Source: Acephala macrosclerotiorum
Taxonomy: Eukaryota > Ascomycota > Leotiomycetes > Helotiales > Mollisiaceae
Assembly: GCA_014904845.1 (NCBI GenBank)
Contig: MU119233.1
Coordinates: 186,001-250,000, forward strand
DNA length: 64,000 bases
Direction: 5' to 3'
Under the pieces are notes generated by a model. That model was not told the origin of the DNA. It did no database searches and was given only the letters and a program-made list of their open reading frames with translations. The translations under genes were made by a program, and so were the position numbers. Below, one piece after another: positions 1 through 11,772 of the stretch; position 1 is the first letter of the stretch, and every line of letters begins with the position of its first letter.

Positions 1-224
1 GCGGAGGACGCGGTGAATGGTGGATGTTTCGCGCCCAAGTTAGTCGTGTTCACTGCACATGTTTATCCGCGAAATCACGAGAGATTTACATCTTTCGACA
101 CATGATTGAATTAATGGGAGATTTATCGGAATTTAAACACTCAAACAACATATACAAAGGCCTCCCCAATACAACTTTCTTATCCACTGATAACGGAAAC
201 CAGTCATATCCAAGAGACTTCCAC

Positions 225-3054
225 CTACTCAGAGACAGGGCAGAAATCGTAGTTGCCATTGACGTTGTTACCCCACCACGAAGGAAAGGGAACAGCTGGC
301 CCTCCAGCGCCGAAAACAGCAAAGGACAGGATGAACAGCGCCGTAAGACTGGCACCGTCCCAGGCGCCAGTGACAAGGTACGAGTAGTCCTTGAAGATAC
401 GGGGTCTGTAGTTTCGGAGGTAGAACTGGACGAAGAATCCAGAAATGAGCTGGGAGAAGATGACGCAAGTCTGGGACGCGTTGTATGGGATATAGCCAGC
501 GTATTGGATAAATTGGGGGAAGTTGATCTCGTCGAGGCGGAAGCCCTTGATCTTTGGGACGAACTATTACGTTCCGTGTTAGTAGAGGGACAAGACGAAG
601 TTTGGTACTAGCAATGTAGTAGTAGGTTCTGAGTAATGTGGTGGATAGGGGACTTACAATAACAACAATGCGGTGGATCGCGACGACACCAGCGCCGAAG
701 AGAAGACCGTAAGGCACGAGTTGGTATCTGGCGCCGGCCTTGTAGAGGTACTTGGCCAGAGCCCAAGAAGTGGCGTTGGTGTTATAGGACTGAATGGTTG
801 CACCGGACCAGGAAGAGTCGCCGTTGCTGTTAATGAGGAGTTCACGGTTGCCAGTCACAATAGAGATCATGACGGCGTAGTTGATGAAACCGCCCAAGAT
901 GGTACCGTAAACTTGAGTAAGGAACATGACACGGGGTGGGATCTTGACTGCGTGGATTGATCAGTGTCTTGGTCAATGGATGGTATGGGGACAAGATTAG
1001 AACACGTACGATATTCGCCCATCTTCAAGTCGTTGGAAAGGTTGACAGCGTTTGCAATGACGTTGTGCGACCAAGCAGCAAAGTACATGTTACCAACGGG
1101 GCGTTCAGGGATCATGAGACCCGCCAACATCTTCGACAAGTTGTTCGTAGCAATACCATTTCCGTAACGAGAGTAGAGAATGGTGCTCTGCAGTGATGTC
1201 AGCTAACTCGCTCTGGAGGCAAGTATTGGTTGTGTGAATACTCACGAAAGGTGCGATGAAGATTCCAAGCAGAAGGGCGACAATGTACGCCCAGACTGGA
1301 AGAGTAATGTTCTCCTTAATGACGACGACGAGACCAAGTACGAAGCTGAAGACAAGTACGGCAATATACCAAAGCCACGGTGTCTCCTTGTAGTGCTTGG
1401 CCATGTGGGCGTGATGTCGATCGCCGTAGACTCCTTTATTTGCGTTCTTGAATGTCCTGCTTATGTCTCCGCCCCAGAAGATGACGCAGTGGGTAATCAA
1501 GGCACCAATCTAGAAAATGGTCAGTCTGTAACGAGAGAAATGATTGTTGTGTACTGGGCTTAGGTACTTACAGCGGCATTTGCCATGAACATTGCATAGG
1601 CGAAAGACCCGCTAAGACTGGGGATACCATAAGTGGCCAAAGCGGCGTGGTCGAGTTTACCACCGACGAAGACTTTCGCGATGGGGTATTTTGAACCGTC
1701 CGACGATAGAAGTCGCGTCGACATGAATGGTAGCGATTTCGCACCCCAGGCATTAGTATAGTAGATGCCGAGCATTGCGGCGAAACAGACAAGATATCCC
1801 GCGGCCGAATTGGCTTGTAGCTTAAGGGGGAGAGCGGTGTTGAAGGAAGTGATCTGCAGGAGGTTAGTTCAGACCCTTTCGCCCAAATACCCGGACACTA
1901 GCTTACATATTGCCAGTCGAAAGATATATTGAAAAGCCCCAGTCCCTCATTGTTGATAGACCCGCCAAAGAGATTTGTGAGCACCGCCGCCGTGCTACCA
2001 GTAGCTCTCATCGAGGCCAGGCAGGGGATGGAGACGGAATTCAGCCATGGGAAAATGTAGGCAGGAAAGAATTCATAGGCGAACATAGTCCCGAAAGCGT
2101 ACCAGAAGTATCGGAGAGGCTTGGAGTTCTTCAGGTCCTGCCAATGAAGCCCTTGGAGAGTCTTGACGGAGGGAAGAGTGCTCCAGTAGACTGCGTCGAC
2201 GTGCCAGACAGCAATGGGACGCATGACACCGGCAAGACCGTAGCCAAAGAGCCCAATGGAGATGGTGCTCAAGATAACGGTGGCCGCACTCAAAGGCAGG
2301 TTGTAGAAGAGGTCTTGCGCTGCGAACACGGTAACACTAGCGGCGGCGTTGGAGGCGGACGTGGCAGTGATGGAGCATATTGCGTGCTCTTTCAGACCCC
2401 AAGGCCCGGGATTGAAGAACTTGATGACCTTGATGTATGCGGGAAGTTTGCCCTGACCGCCTTGCGCCCTCCATCGAGCCTCGAATTTATCACCACGGGG
2501 GAAACCGGCTGCCCATGCTTTGCCGAGAAAGTAGGCGATGAGGACGATGAAAGTGCCCTGAATGGTGACAAGAGTCGGTTTAAACTGTACGGAGGATCAG
2601 CCTATGTTGATGATTGGGTGGGCAATGGGCAAATAGGTATGCAAGCCATTGCAAGACATTGCAAGCCACACATGTCGATATGCGAACTCACCTGGTAGAT
2701 CTGGAACATGACGGCCTGGAAACCTGAAAGTATGGTGGCCAAGAACAGACTTCGGAATGTTAATGCGGGGTCGTGGTCGTCCCGCAGCGGCAGCAGGTGT
2801 AGCGCCGCATCGGCACCTGTGACGATGATAACATCCTCACTGCCTTTGTTTGAGTCGTTCTCTTCGCCATCGTCCAGAGGGGGCGCAGCTTTGATCTCGA
2901 AATCCGAGACATGGGTACCGTCTTTGGAAATCTCTATGTCGGCGGTCGAGAGACGAACCTTCTCGTTGATGGCATCGTGGCTGGGAACCGAGACGCCGTG
3001 GCCCTCGATTCCAGGTGCTCCGACGACGATCGTGTCGGCGATAGGGGCTGGCAT
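225..3054 (-). CDS. Oligopeptide transporter, OPT family
   Basis: Seven exons read on the minus strand: 3054-2692, 2584-1907, 1853-1572, 1509-1246, 1202-1010, 947-658 and 563-225. They sum to 2409 nt, or 802 residues, the usual size for fungal OPT transporters. OPT proteins are polytopic plasma-membrane proton symporters for small peptides or glutathione. Family features seen: a soluble acidic N-terminus (about residues 1-90); repeated hydrophobic segments; LPLSAATVIL and FGYGLAG around the end of the first third; AWSHNVIANAVNLSNDLKMG and PPRVMFLTQVYGTILGG in the last third; and a C-terminal hydrophobic stretch ending NGNYDFCPVSE. The ATG at 3054 is chosen because upstream in-frame starts are only TTG. 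The acceptor of exon 5 is uncertain: 1202 gives a 43-nt intron and the best family alignment, while 1187 also keeps frame. The gene stands alone, with no partner beside it. Substrate cannot be told from sequence. Confidence 0.93.
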
Positions 3055-5310
3055 GTTGCGCAGAAGCAATTGCAATCGTCTGAGGGGCAGAGGAACGATG
3101 CAAGGGCAAAATCAGCGTCTCCTTCGGCCTCAAAGGAGATAGATATATAAAGCGATGGTTAGCTAACGTCGCACGCCTTTCCCGGCCATCTTTGCGCAAG
3201 GTGCAGTGCAGGCCTCGGCACTGGCAGATCGTTCGTTATATTAGGAAGGTGTTGAATCGAGGCCAGGACTCTGGGCTCAAGTCTGGAACCAACGGTAAAT
3301 CTCCGCAAGTGTATCACCTTCTTCATCCGGTCTTCTTCCGTGCATTTTGCCAGAAAATGGGAAGATAACACCTGCCCCCAGGGCCCCAAATAACACCTGC
3401 CAAAAGATAATCCGGTTTGTTGCTGATTATACGTTCTGGCCCTCTGGATACGACCTGATGCGTGTGCTCGAGTGCCTTCGTGGTATTTGGAGTTTCCGAT
3501 CTCGTGGACGTATGGGATACTCTCTCTCGGGTGCTGCGAGTTTAGGAAAGTCCTTATCAACCGGCAAATGCAATTCGACGCCGGAGGTCGAGTCGAAGCC
3601 CAAGTCCTCTAACCGAACACAGCAAGCGGCCACAGCGGGGCAGCGTTATATTAACGGGAAATCAGACGATACATCCAAGCTGGGGACACAATGCAGCCAA
3701 CAACTGCGATGAATAAAGACCCCGCCATGGAATTGAGCACTGCGACCACAATACTCAAGCATGATAGAGAAGCTATTAATATATATAAAAAGGGTTCATT
3801 GTCAACTGATGCATGGTATAAAAAGCATCGTAATGATCAAGTGACCGTGAAGTTCGGGCATTTGATAAGCCGTAGCCACAGGGTGGAGCCGCTAAATTAA
3901 CAGCGCGGACATACTGCATTCCAGGGCCTTGGAGCTGGTATAGTAATCCATGATGGCGCGACGCAAAGAATAAAAGCAGGGGTGTTTAATGGCAAAAGTC
4001 AAGAGCAAGCCCCAAAGCTCAAAGGAAAGGATTAGAATAATTCGAAGAACCGCATAGAAGCTGCCTGAACGGGGCATGGACCTCGGGGTCTCGATCTCCC
4101 CAGACACCTTTTCCTTATCAGCGCGTCTACTGTGTGCCGAAGTGATAAGAAATTTCCCGCCAAGCAAAAGGCGCTAGAATCTTAGGCTAAAAGCCGAAAA
4201 GCTCGTCGCCACCAGATAAACTTCTGGACTTCCGTCGCCTAGATCTTGGTTGAACACGACCACAAGAAATCAAAGTTTTTGTGACTGCAAACATCGTAAA
4301 TGAAAAAATCGCCACCGGCATGTCCGAGGAATTGAACTGTCATCGTTTTGTTCTCTTCCCGCCCTCCGAGGGACAAGCACCTGACAACTGCGAACTCGTC
4401 GTCGACGATGTGTTCTCGACCACGTGACACCACGCAAGAGTGATCAAAATGTTGATCTTCTCAGCAGTCATGTTAATTGAAGACCTGACAGGCGGTGAGC
4501 TTACTATTTTAATGAGATGGAAAGATGTCAATTAGGTTGCATGTCGATGGTAGTTTTACCAAGTCTTCAAGTGATGTCAGACCCATTTCATGATCCTCAC
4601 GTGCAAAGCAGGATCTGGAAAAGGGGACATTGCTTGCTTGCTTTGCTTGTTGGAGAGGTCTCGTTCTGAAAATTTCTAAAAACGTTGGAGTCAGCGCTCT
4701 TATATCAATAAGTCTGTGCCAAGACCGCGGGTAAGCCACTCATTTTGCGGGCGAACAACATCCCGAGTGCCTTTTACAAGCAAAAATATCTTACGGTCGG
4801 TCGAACTTTTGAACACGGCGAGTCTGCTTATGTTGCTGCCTGGGGATCCTCCGACAAGGATCGGTAAGCTTAATTGGGGTTAAGCTTACAATTCCAATCA
4901 CTCAACCTACCATAAAAATTCTTTCATCGAGTCTTCCAACAAAAGAGATTGCAGAGATGGGAGAAAGGATATCTCGGGGCAATGGGTTACTCCCATACTG
5001 GTTTTGATCGCGGCGCGGCTTCATGTTAATTTGGAGCTTGAAAAACGCGGGAGATGCACTATGGTTCAGCTCTCAGGGGCAGCGAGGAGGGGGAAAGAGC
5101 CCGAAAGGATTCGATTCCTACTCCTCAGAACCTTTCAGCCTCTAGTCTTGTTCATTGACTGCCGCATAAACCCTCGCCACCCCATTTCTGGCGCCTGGGC
5201 CTGTCTATAATCGTCAGGTCTAACAGGAATTTAACGTCTTCCCCTAATTCTTTGGCCTTCTGGTGTTTGGGATTTTTCATAACATTGCTTGTACTTCGCG
5301 TCGTTTCTAT
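3055..5310. other. Intergenic, no supported gene
   Basis: This stretch holds the 5' flank of the transporter gene. Open frames of 60-130 codons occur on both strands, but none has a recognisable domain or coherent splice pattern. A TATA-like TATATAAAAAGG string lies near 3780-3792, without an identified gene downstream. Confidence 0.5.
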
Positions 5311-5318
5311 ATAGTCGT

Positions 5319-5672
5319 TAGGCTGCGCACGGGGAGCCATGGGGCGGGTTGTTGAGATTTCCCCCCACCCGTGGTTTCTCCATGGTTTGAAGATATAATC
5401 CTCCTCCACCCACGGGTCCACCATGAGTTTCTATGGGGCCTTATGGGTGCCAAGACGTGCATAAAACCACAAATATGCATAAAATATGTACAAATCATTA
5501 AATTATATAAGTGTTATGTATTTTACGTATTATTTGTGCATTTTATGCATCTTTGGGGGCTCATGAGCTTTGTGGGAGGACTCTCAAGTCAAAAACTCCC
5601 CCCATTTTGACCACATAGGGCAGGGGCAAAACGGGATTTTCTCCCCCGTGGATTTTTTTCGCGAGCAGCCTA
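5319..5672. mobile_element. hAT-like MITE, 354 bp, with 8-bp target duplication
   Basis: The element starts TAGGCTGC and ends GCAGCCTA, an 8-bp perfect terminal inverted repeat that continues imperfectly (CGCACGGGG on the left, CGCG and CCACGGGGG on the right, read as reverse complement). It is flanked by ATAGTCGT at 5311-5318 and again at 5673-5680. An 8-bp target duplication plus a TAGG-type end fits the hAT superfamily. The centre is AT-rich with short inverted TGCATAAAA/TTTTATGCA arms and has no transposase frame, so it would depend on an autonomous relative elsewhere. Confidence 0.78.
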
Positions 5673-5680
5673 ATAGTCGT

Positions 5681-6240
5681 TGCATGCTATAATCTTATCT
5701 ACTCGCATCTTGATCGCAGAGACAAGTAGCATATTGGATTCCCGGGGGAAGTATCCAGTGTGCTGCTGATCATTTCTGGTTGGCGGAAGCGAAGCATTAG
5801 CAGAACCAACACTTTTCCCCGCAATTTCGGCAAACCCATACCTACTACAGTAAGCCTAATACATGTGCCCTCCACTTACAGCTCATGTGATTTACTATCT
5901 GGTAGCATGGTAGGGACTCTACAGAGTGAGTATAGAAGATCCTGAAGGCCAGTGGACCAGACGACTTACATTGATTATCTACGCCACAGGGATCTTACCC
6001 TTGTGTGTACTGTACATGCCAGCCACAGGAACAAGCTCATGCAAAATCTTCACAGTCAAGAAGTCGTTCAAAGTATCGATACACCTGGTCTGCACCGCGT
6101 GTTGCAAATTTCCTCTTTCTGCAGTTCGGAATCTTTCATGAGTTATCTATCTGAGCTTTTCATTGGCTACAGCTCCATGCATTGAGTCTCGGCAAAGGAC
6201 AACGACCAAATACTCCCACTCCCCATAAACCGACACTATC
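5681..6240. other. Intergenic, no supported gene
   Basis: Nothing recognisable lies between the MITE and the cupin remnant. Short open frames on the plus strand (about 5926-6185) overlap each other in different frames and show no domain. Confidence 0.4.
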
Positions 6241-6242
6241 TC

Positions 6243-6541
6243 CACAAAACTCATCAAAAGTTTCACCGGTGAAGTCTGGGCCGACTTCTCCTACCGCGAT
6301 ACTAACGTCTCAATCGGAAACATCACCTGTCTAACCGGTGGCCTTGCCTTTTTGCATTCCCACTCCCAGGTCATGTTATCAAAGCGCTCGCTGGAGCAGG
6401 GTGGGTTTCTGAAGAAGAAAGGGGCCGGAGAGGATAAGGTTGGGGATCTGGTTTGGACGCCGCCTGCAGTGGCACATTGACATGGGCCGGATGAGAGGAG
6501 CTTTTTGACGTATAGGGTTGTTGCGTATTGGAAGGCGGTTT
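6243..6541 (+). pseudogene. Decayed cupin-domain gene
   Basis: Three consecutive plus-strand frames together give the order expected of a small cupin (RmlC-like beta-barrel) protein. The first has FTGEVWADFSYRD and then a metal-site-like LHSHS. After a frameshift near 6375 comes a VIKALAGAGWV-like strand. After a second shift near 6420 comes the second conserved block, GDLVWTPPAVAH, followed by HGPDE and TYRVVAYWKAV. In that last block a TGA at 6478-6480 sits where cupins normally have tryptophan between the two histidines. No start codon or upstream exon is identifiable. Cupins of this type bind a metal and are often isomerases, dioxygenases or decarboxylases, but no activity is expected here. 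The family assignment rests on motif recall only. Confidence 0.5.
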
Positions 6542-7519
6542 GAGAAGAGGAAATTTCCGAAGAGGATTTTGCGATAGAGAGAGAGGGTGAGGGGGTTGAA
6601 AGAGAGAGCGCGGATGCTAGTCGGGGGGCAGAGGCTGAGAAGATGTGTATTGCATTATGACTCCTCCAGAATGATGATGAGTGGCCCATCGAGAATCACA
6701 TGCCACCCACAGTACTTTTCCTGTCGCCGAAACTTTTAAACATATCATTTTAAGGTCCGCCCTATCTCTCCCCTACGGCACGCTCGGGATTGCCGTGCCT
6801 ATCTTTCGTCATTTTGCTCCGCTCCTTGTGACTTCAGTTCCGCTCCGCCCTATTGCCAGGTCCACCATGAGAACCTCCGAGATGTTTACCACCTTGACCG
6901 AGTATGCATGACTGAAATGACGACGATGAGGATCATTGAGATGTGCATATTGACTTTGATACGAGGAGTGACCTGACGAATGGTGGAGACGAAAGTTGAG
7001 ATGTTGAAGTCGATGCAAGAGAGGATGAGGGAGGGATAGACCTGGAATATGCGCACATACACGTGAAGAAGGCAGGAACTTGCGACATGAGGAGAGCAGG
7101 ACCGAACCAATCCCACATCCAGAATAACATTCAGTCCAATAAGCGAACAGAAAGAATGTCACGAGTGCCAGCAAGCAGTACACCGCTGAAGAAGAACTTT
7201 CAAAATCTAGCAAGATCACGATCAGATTGCTGGCATATCTCCGAATCTTCTTTCATCTCCACTGAAAAAAGCAGGCGCTCTCATCCTTGGCCAGATAACA
7301 AGATTGATAATGTCCACGATTGACTCAGACGATAGGATCTCGAGTGTTCTGACATTGTGATTAAAAGGCCATGGTCACACGGATCGTGCCTTGGGTCGGG
7401 AACAGTCTCGCTTCAAGTGGTTGGGAGGATGCCACAGAGGAACTTGCCCACTTGCCCCACGCGCGAATACTGCTCTTGCTTTGGGACATGATTGAGTCTT
7501 TTGCCGGGAGACCGGATGC
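6542..7519. other. Intergenic, possibly decayed coding sequence
   Basis: On the minus strand, 6809-7219 is open in all three frames in turn with hydrophobic segments, which could be a decayed membrane-protein gene. No family could be named and no intact frame exists. Confidence 0.3.
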
Positions 7520-7975
7520 CGGTTCCGATGGTCAACCTTGAGGGCTTAAGGAAGGGGATGTATTCCTCAAGCTCACATACTAGTATTGTCGGACCTTGAA
7601 TTGTTGCGTGGATAGTGCACCAGAACTGGGTCATTCGACCTGAATTGTGAATGCTTGCCACTGAGCAGAGCTCTGGTTCCGTGAGCAAGGTTGTGGCCTT
7701 CGGCCTTTGGGCTTTATCTGCGATGTCATGGAGACGCCAACGGAGGTCCTCGCGAGTGTCCTCATCAAGAAACTGGATGAGGCTTCCAATGCCAAACAGC
7801 TCATCAGTTGATAAGCTGTGACATCCGTTGCATTTTGGCTGACAGCGACCGTTTCGAAGATCTCGGTCGTCCTTCGCAAGGCTATCAAGGCTCCGAATCC
7901 ATGGGTATGATCTGTAAATCGAAGACTTTCATCGTAAATCTGCGCATGCGAGGTGTCTGAATGGCCCCAAATTTT
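7520..7975 (-). pseudogene. Remnant of the N-terminal PAS region of a fungal phytochrome-type sensor kinase
   Basis: The minus strand reads a block ending THGFGALIALR, then VAVSQNATDV. After a one-base frame change near 7812 it continues LSTDELFGIGSLIQFLDED, then PELCSVASI and FWCTIHATIQGPTILVCELE. This order resembles the N-terminal PAS domain of fungal phytochromes, where the family has an IPGAIQ-FG-LIAL block, a VSENS block, a predicted helix, then PEVFTLSI and LWCAMH...ICEFE blocks. No GAF, PHY, kinase or receiver region follows at lower coordinates, so this is at most a fragment. Minus-strand sequence at 8063-8344 (FPENIFSIDIGSLL and more) may be a related piece. The match is from memory of the family, so confidence is moderate. 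Confidence 0.4.
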
Positions 7976-8419
7976 GGGTCCGTCAAATTTGGTCTTCTTT
8001 CTAATATGGCAAGCCCCCTTTTGATCGGTGAAGACTGCGTTCGTATAAGTTTTAGGGCGCTGTCACATGGCTGATGCCTTACCTGTGCTTTGAAGACCAG
8101 GTCTGTCGACAACCTCAATCCGAAGTGGGAACACGTTCAACAAGTCCTTCCATCCCAGCCATCTGAGGCCCGACGAATGTAGATATAACTGATCATGAAT
8201 TTGTTGAGCAAGTGGACCATCCAAGAGACTGCCAATGTCGATGGAGAATATGTTTTCAGGAAACGAGTTGCACAGCGTCGATTTGCTGCGGCGGCCTAGA
8301 CTTCTCAGATATTCACAGCGGTTGCGACCACCTCGAGGCCGCACATATTGAAACCTTGATCGTCGTCATCCATCAGCATGAAGCCAATGGACGAGGTCGC
8401 TCAGAGAAAAAGTGACATG

Positions 8420-10718
8420 AGGATTAGTGAAGACCCAAAATAGTTACAAATGCGGGGAAAGCCGTGATTGGGGTCCGCGATGATGGTATCAAAATGTGAG
8501 AGGAATTTTGAAGATACCGGAGCCTTCTCCGACAAAGTAATGGACATAAATACACGACATTATTGTATGGCTGGAGCTGATGACCATCGGGTTGTAGCAT
8601 GATAGAACGGGAAACGCATTCGCCCACCAGGCACGGCGCGCTGAAAGGGTTTCAGCATTGACCCAGGTCAACCGGATGATCAGATAAGATCACAAGAGGG
8701 GCGGGAATCTGCAAAAGACTACCCACGATTGCATCCACCCGACCCCGAAGTGTATTTTGTATGTTCGCAGACGTCAAGATTGTCAAGCATCAAGATTGGC
8801 CACGCAGAGGAAGAAGGTGCAGGTCATGGCTATCACCTGCCATCGATTATTGCGAAATGGATGTTATGCTGATGTTCTACTGCTGCCTTCGAACGTCTGC
8901 GTTTTGCAGGTACAGTAGATATGGTAGCCGGCTCAGGAGATGCCATCGGTAGTCCTAGTTTCGCTGCTGAAACTTCCGTCAACTGGAACTCAAGGACAAA
9001 TTGATTGTGGGAGATGGACTGGACTTCATGGAAGCCAAAGTACAGATTACTGGACCTTTGACGCTTCTGCCAGTAATGGAAACAAAACCTTCTCTCTTAT
9101 GCGTTGGTGGAAGGATTTAGATGCAAGGCGTGTTGCTTGCACGATAGCTATGTTCTAGATAGTGGTCGTAGATTGTACGCTCGCAGGTTCGAAAATGAAG
9201 AATGGAGAGAATCGTATGTAAAATCATCAAGTAAACGGTGAGTGAGCTTAGCCTCCGGATGGGTGATGATGTTGGAAGAAGAGTTGTGCGACGCGAAACG
9301 CGACAAGCCCACCACTGTGGGCTAAACCAAGAAAGCTTGGCGCCATGTCACGCACGGCCAGCTCAACCTCCTCTCATCGTTCAAAGATCTTGATCACTCC
9401 TCCTGGTCTCGAAATTTCCTCATTTCATGCCTCTATCATGTTATCTTCCGACTGGAATGAGCCTCGATATAGGTAAAGAAGAAGGGCACGGACAAGCGTC
9501 GCAAGCCTCATTGGTCGTTTGAGTCACTTCCACCTACAGAACATGTCTTGTCATTCAACCATACGACCAGCTGGCAAGTAGGAACGGAATAAGCATCACA
9601 TCTTCGAATGTAAGATTACCAGAAAGAGCTTTCCTTTGAACCCATATATGCGATCCCTGGAGTAAGGTTAAGGATGTAATTTCTCAGAGGCTGAGGGAGA
9701 TGTACAAATTGACTCTAGAATATTTAATTTATTTATGATAAGTAAATGCAGTCAGTGATCGCTCCAGAATTTTACTGGACTCAGCATGAGCCTTGAATGG
9801 CCGGGATACAATGAACGAAATGATTGTACGAGGGGCATAAGGACCAACCTCGGCACGACCTCTCTCTCTTCAGGCTTCAGTCACTAACTTTCAGCGCGGA
9901 ACGAGAAGATTTGGCGAGAGCTCAGCAGTCCTGTCCTGTAATCGCTAAAGGTTCAGCGTTCTGTAACCGCTGCCCCAACCCGCACATCACATAAGCAACC
10001 TCACCACGCCTTGTCAACTGTGCCGCAGCCGTATTGGTACATGTATGCTTCTAAAGCTGCAATGGCAACGCAGGCCTCGTGCTCTCTTCCGTTGAGGCTG
10101 AAGCTCGACGCCTCTATGTCTTGGAGTTGACATGATCATATCTTGCTGCATGAGTTTTCGCTTTAGAGCGAAAGTTGATTGACTAGGATTAGAACAACAA
10201 CAAAGAAGACTAATACAGATCATGCCAAAGTGACTGGAAGTTGAGAGAAGAAGTATGCTAGTGTTGATCGTTGGCCTTGGCGGACTTTGGAACGACGAAC
10301 CCTCGGCTCCGCCATCTATACATCTACCAAGGTCCAACCCTTGCTGGACCAACACGAGATTCTACGAAGAGGCTAGGAAGAATCTTGGATGCAGCGATAG
10401 AGTCCAAACATTCATCCTGACTTTACAACGACCGAAGAGCTTGCGCAAGACTGGCGACTACTCCAGAAAGCAGGCTGTGCGTACGGCTAATGTGGCTTTG
10501 GGAGTGGAGGGTACACGCAGACATGTAGACGGAGAAGTTGATGAGCAAACTTGGGTTTGGTAGGCTCCTCTAGGCAAATTCTTTTGCTGGGAAAGTAATA
10601 GACCTAACGTTTTATAGTGTGAGTCTGGGACAATGGGAGATGCTTATGTGTTGGGCCCTAGAATACGGCTGATTTCTCTGGACTGTCCGTTATTGGCGAT
10701 GGGATAGCAATGGCCTGT
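8420..10718. other. Long gene-free stretch
   Basis: No coding region with a domain, splice signals or a clear start is visible on either strand. Isolated open frames (8424-8671 minus, 10014-10355 minus, 10255-10563 plus) overlap each other and look random. Confidence 0.45.
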
Positions 10719-10822
10719 ACTTTAGCATGCCTTCCTTTCGTATGCACACGATTGGTTTGCGGAGTCCTGCACTTTAGCATGCCTTCCTTTCGTATGCACA
10801 CGATTGGTTTGCGGAGTCCTGC
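10719..10822. repeat. Perfect 52-bp tandem duplication
   Basis: Two head-to-tail copies, 10719-10770 and 10771-10822, are identical base for base. Each starts ACTTTAGCATGCC and ends GCGGAGTCCTGC. Identity between the copies indicates a recent duplication. It lies in intergenic DNA upstream of the HMG-box gene. Confidence 0.95.
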
Positions 10823-11772
10823 TTCTTATCTCATGCAATTCACCTTCCCCACCAGGGTTCATGAGCATGATGAGCTGTCAACCTTAGCGTGCATGAATTA
10901 CCACTAAAAATTGAGCATTAGACTTGTTATGATCGCCGAGGCTCGACAGTACAATATCCAAGATCAACGTGTTGAAAGAAATTATGTACGACAAATATTT
11001 CGATCGCTGGATTGTTTGTGGAGAGGTACTTTAGTTACGACTCACGTGGGCCGCGCCGAGTCGCAACGGACCGCAGTTGGCAGCCACGTGATGGACTCCT
11101 TGGGGGTCAAAAAGGGGTTTTGGAGTCCAAGAGCAGTCCCAGAGGCTTGAGGGCCCACAGCACAACAGATCACTCAGGATATTTCAGCACGAGCGCTACT
11201 ATATAACACACTCATTGTCTTAGCTAGGAGCCTCGTGCTCAACTCAAGATAACAATTTACGAAGTGTACTCATTGTTTGGTGATAACTCATAGGATGCTC
11301 GACAGTCATATATTAATCCTTACCCACCTATACTCAAGTGTGCTATATCAGGCATACACTGTCAAAATGGTGGTCTGGGATGCCTAAATCACGTGAATTG
11401 GTGTGGAACACTTGGTGTTTTAGGAGTCTATGATTAAAAGGTGTCCTCTAGATCTCTGGTAGAATCAAGGACTTTCTGCACTCTTTTGCCCCCCCAGAAG
11501 TGATCATTTTGACATACACTCTCGTAGAAGTGTAAAAAGCAAAAAGGGGGCGGGGTAAAGATATCGCTTAGCCCTGGGCCTCGTCCCGAAAAGCTCTAGC
11601 GCGACGCGCCCCAGGTCAATTGAAACGCGATATGCAATATTGAGACTAGTGGGGTAGGATCCTTTGAACTCGAACGTTGAGCTTTTCTCTTTGATATTTG
11701 CCTCGATAATACAGATGTTTGCTGCACAGCATCACTTCCACCTACTTCGCATCGACGCCTGTTCCCGTCAAC
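10823..11772. other. 5' flank of the HMG-box gene
   Basis: No gene is seen. Two CACGTG E-box cores occur in opposite orientation (TCACGTGG at 11042-11049 and CCACGTGA at 11084-11091), a possible bHLH-type binding arrangement, though this is only a short motif match. Confidence 0.35.

Noticed and set aside
1910..2698. 262-codon plus-strand frame
   Set aside because: It lies antisense to exons and an intron of the OPT transporter, has no domain, and its amino-acid pattern is what a shadow of a hydrophobic protein gives.
6809..7219. Overlapping hydrophobic minus-strand frames suggesting a membrane protein
   Set aside because: All three frames show similar short hydrophobic runs, no start, no family motif and no splice logic; recorded only as possible decay.
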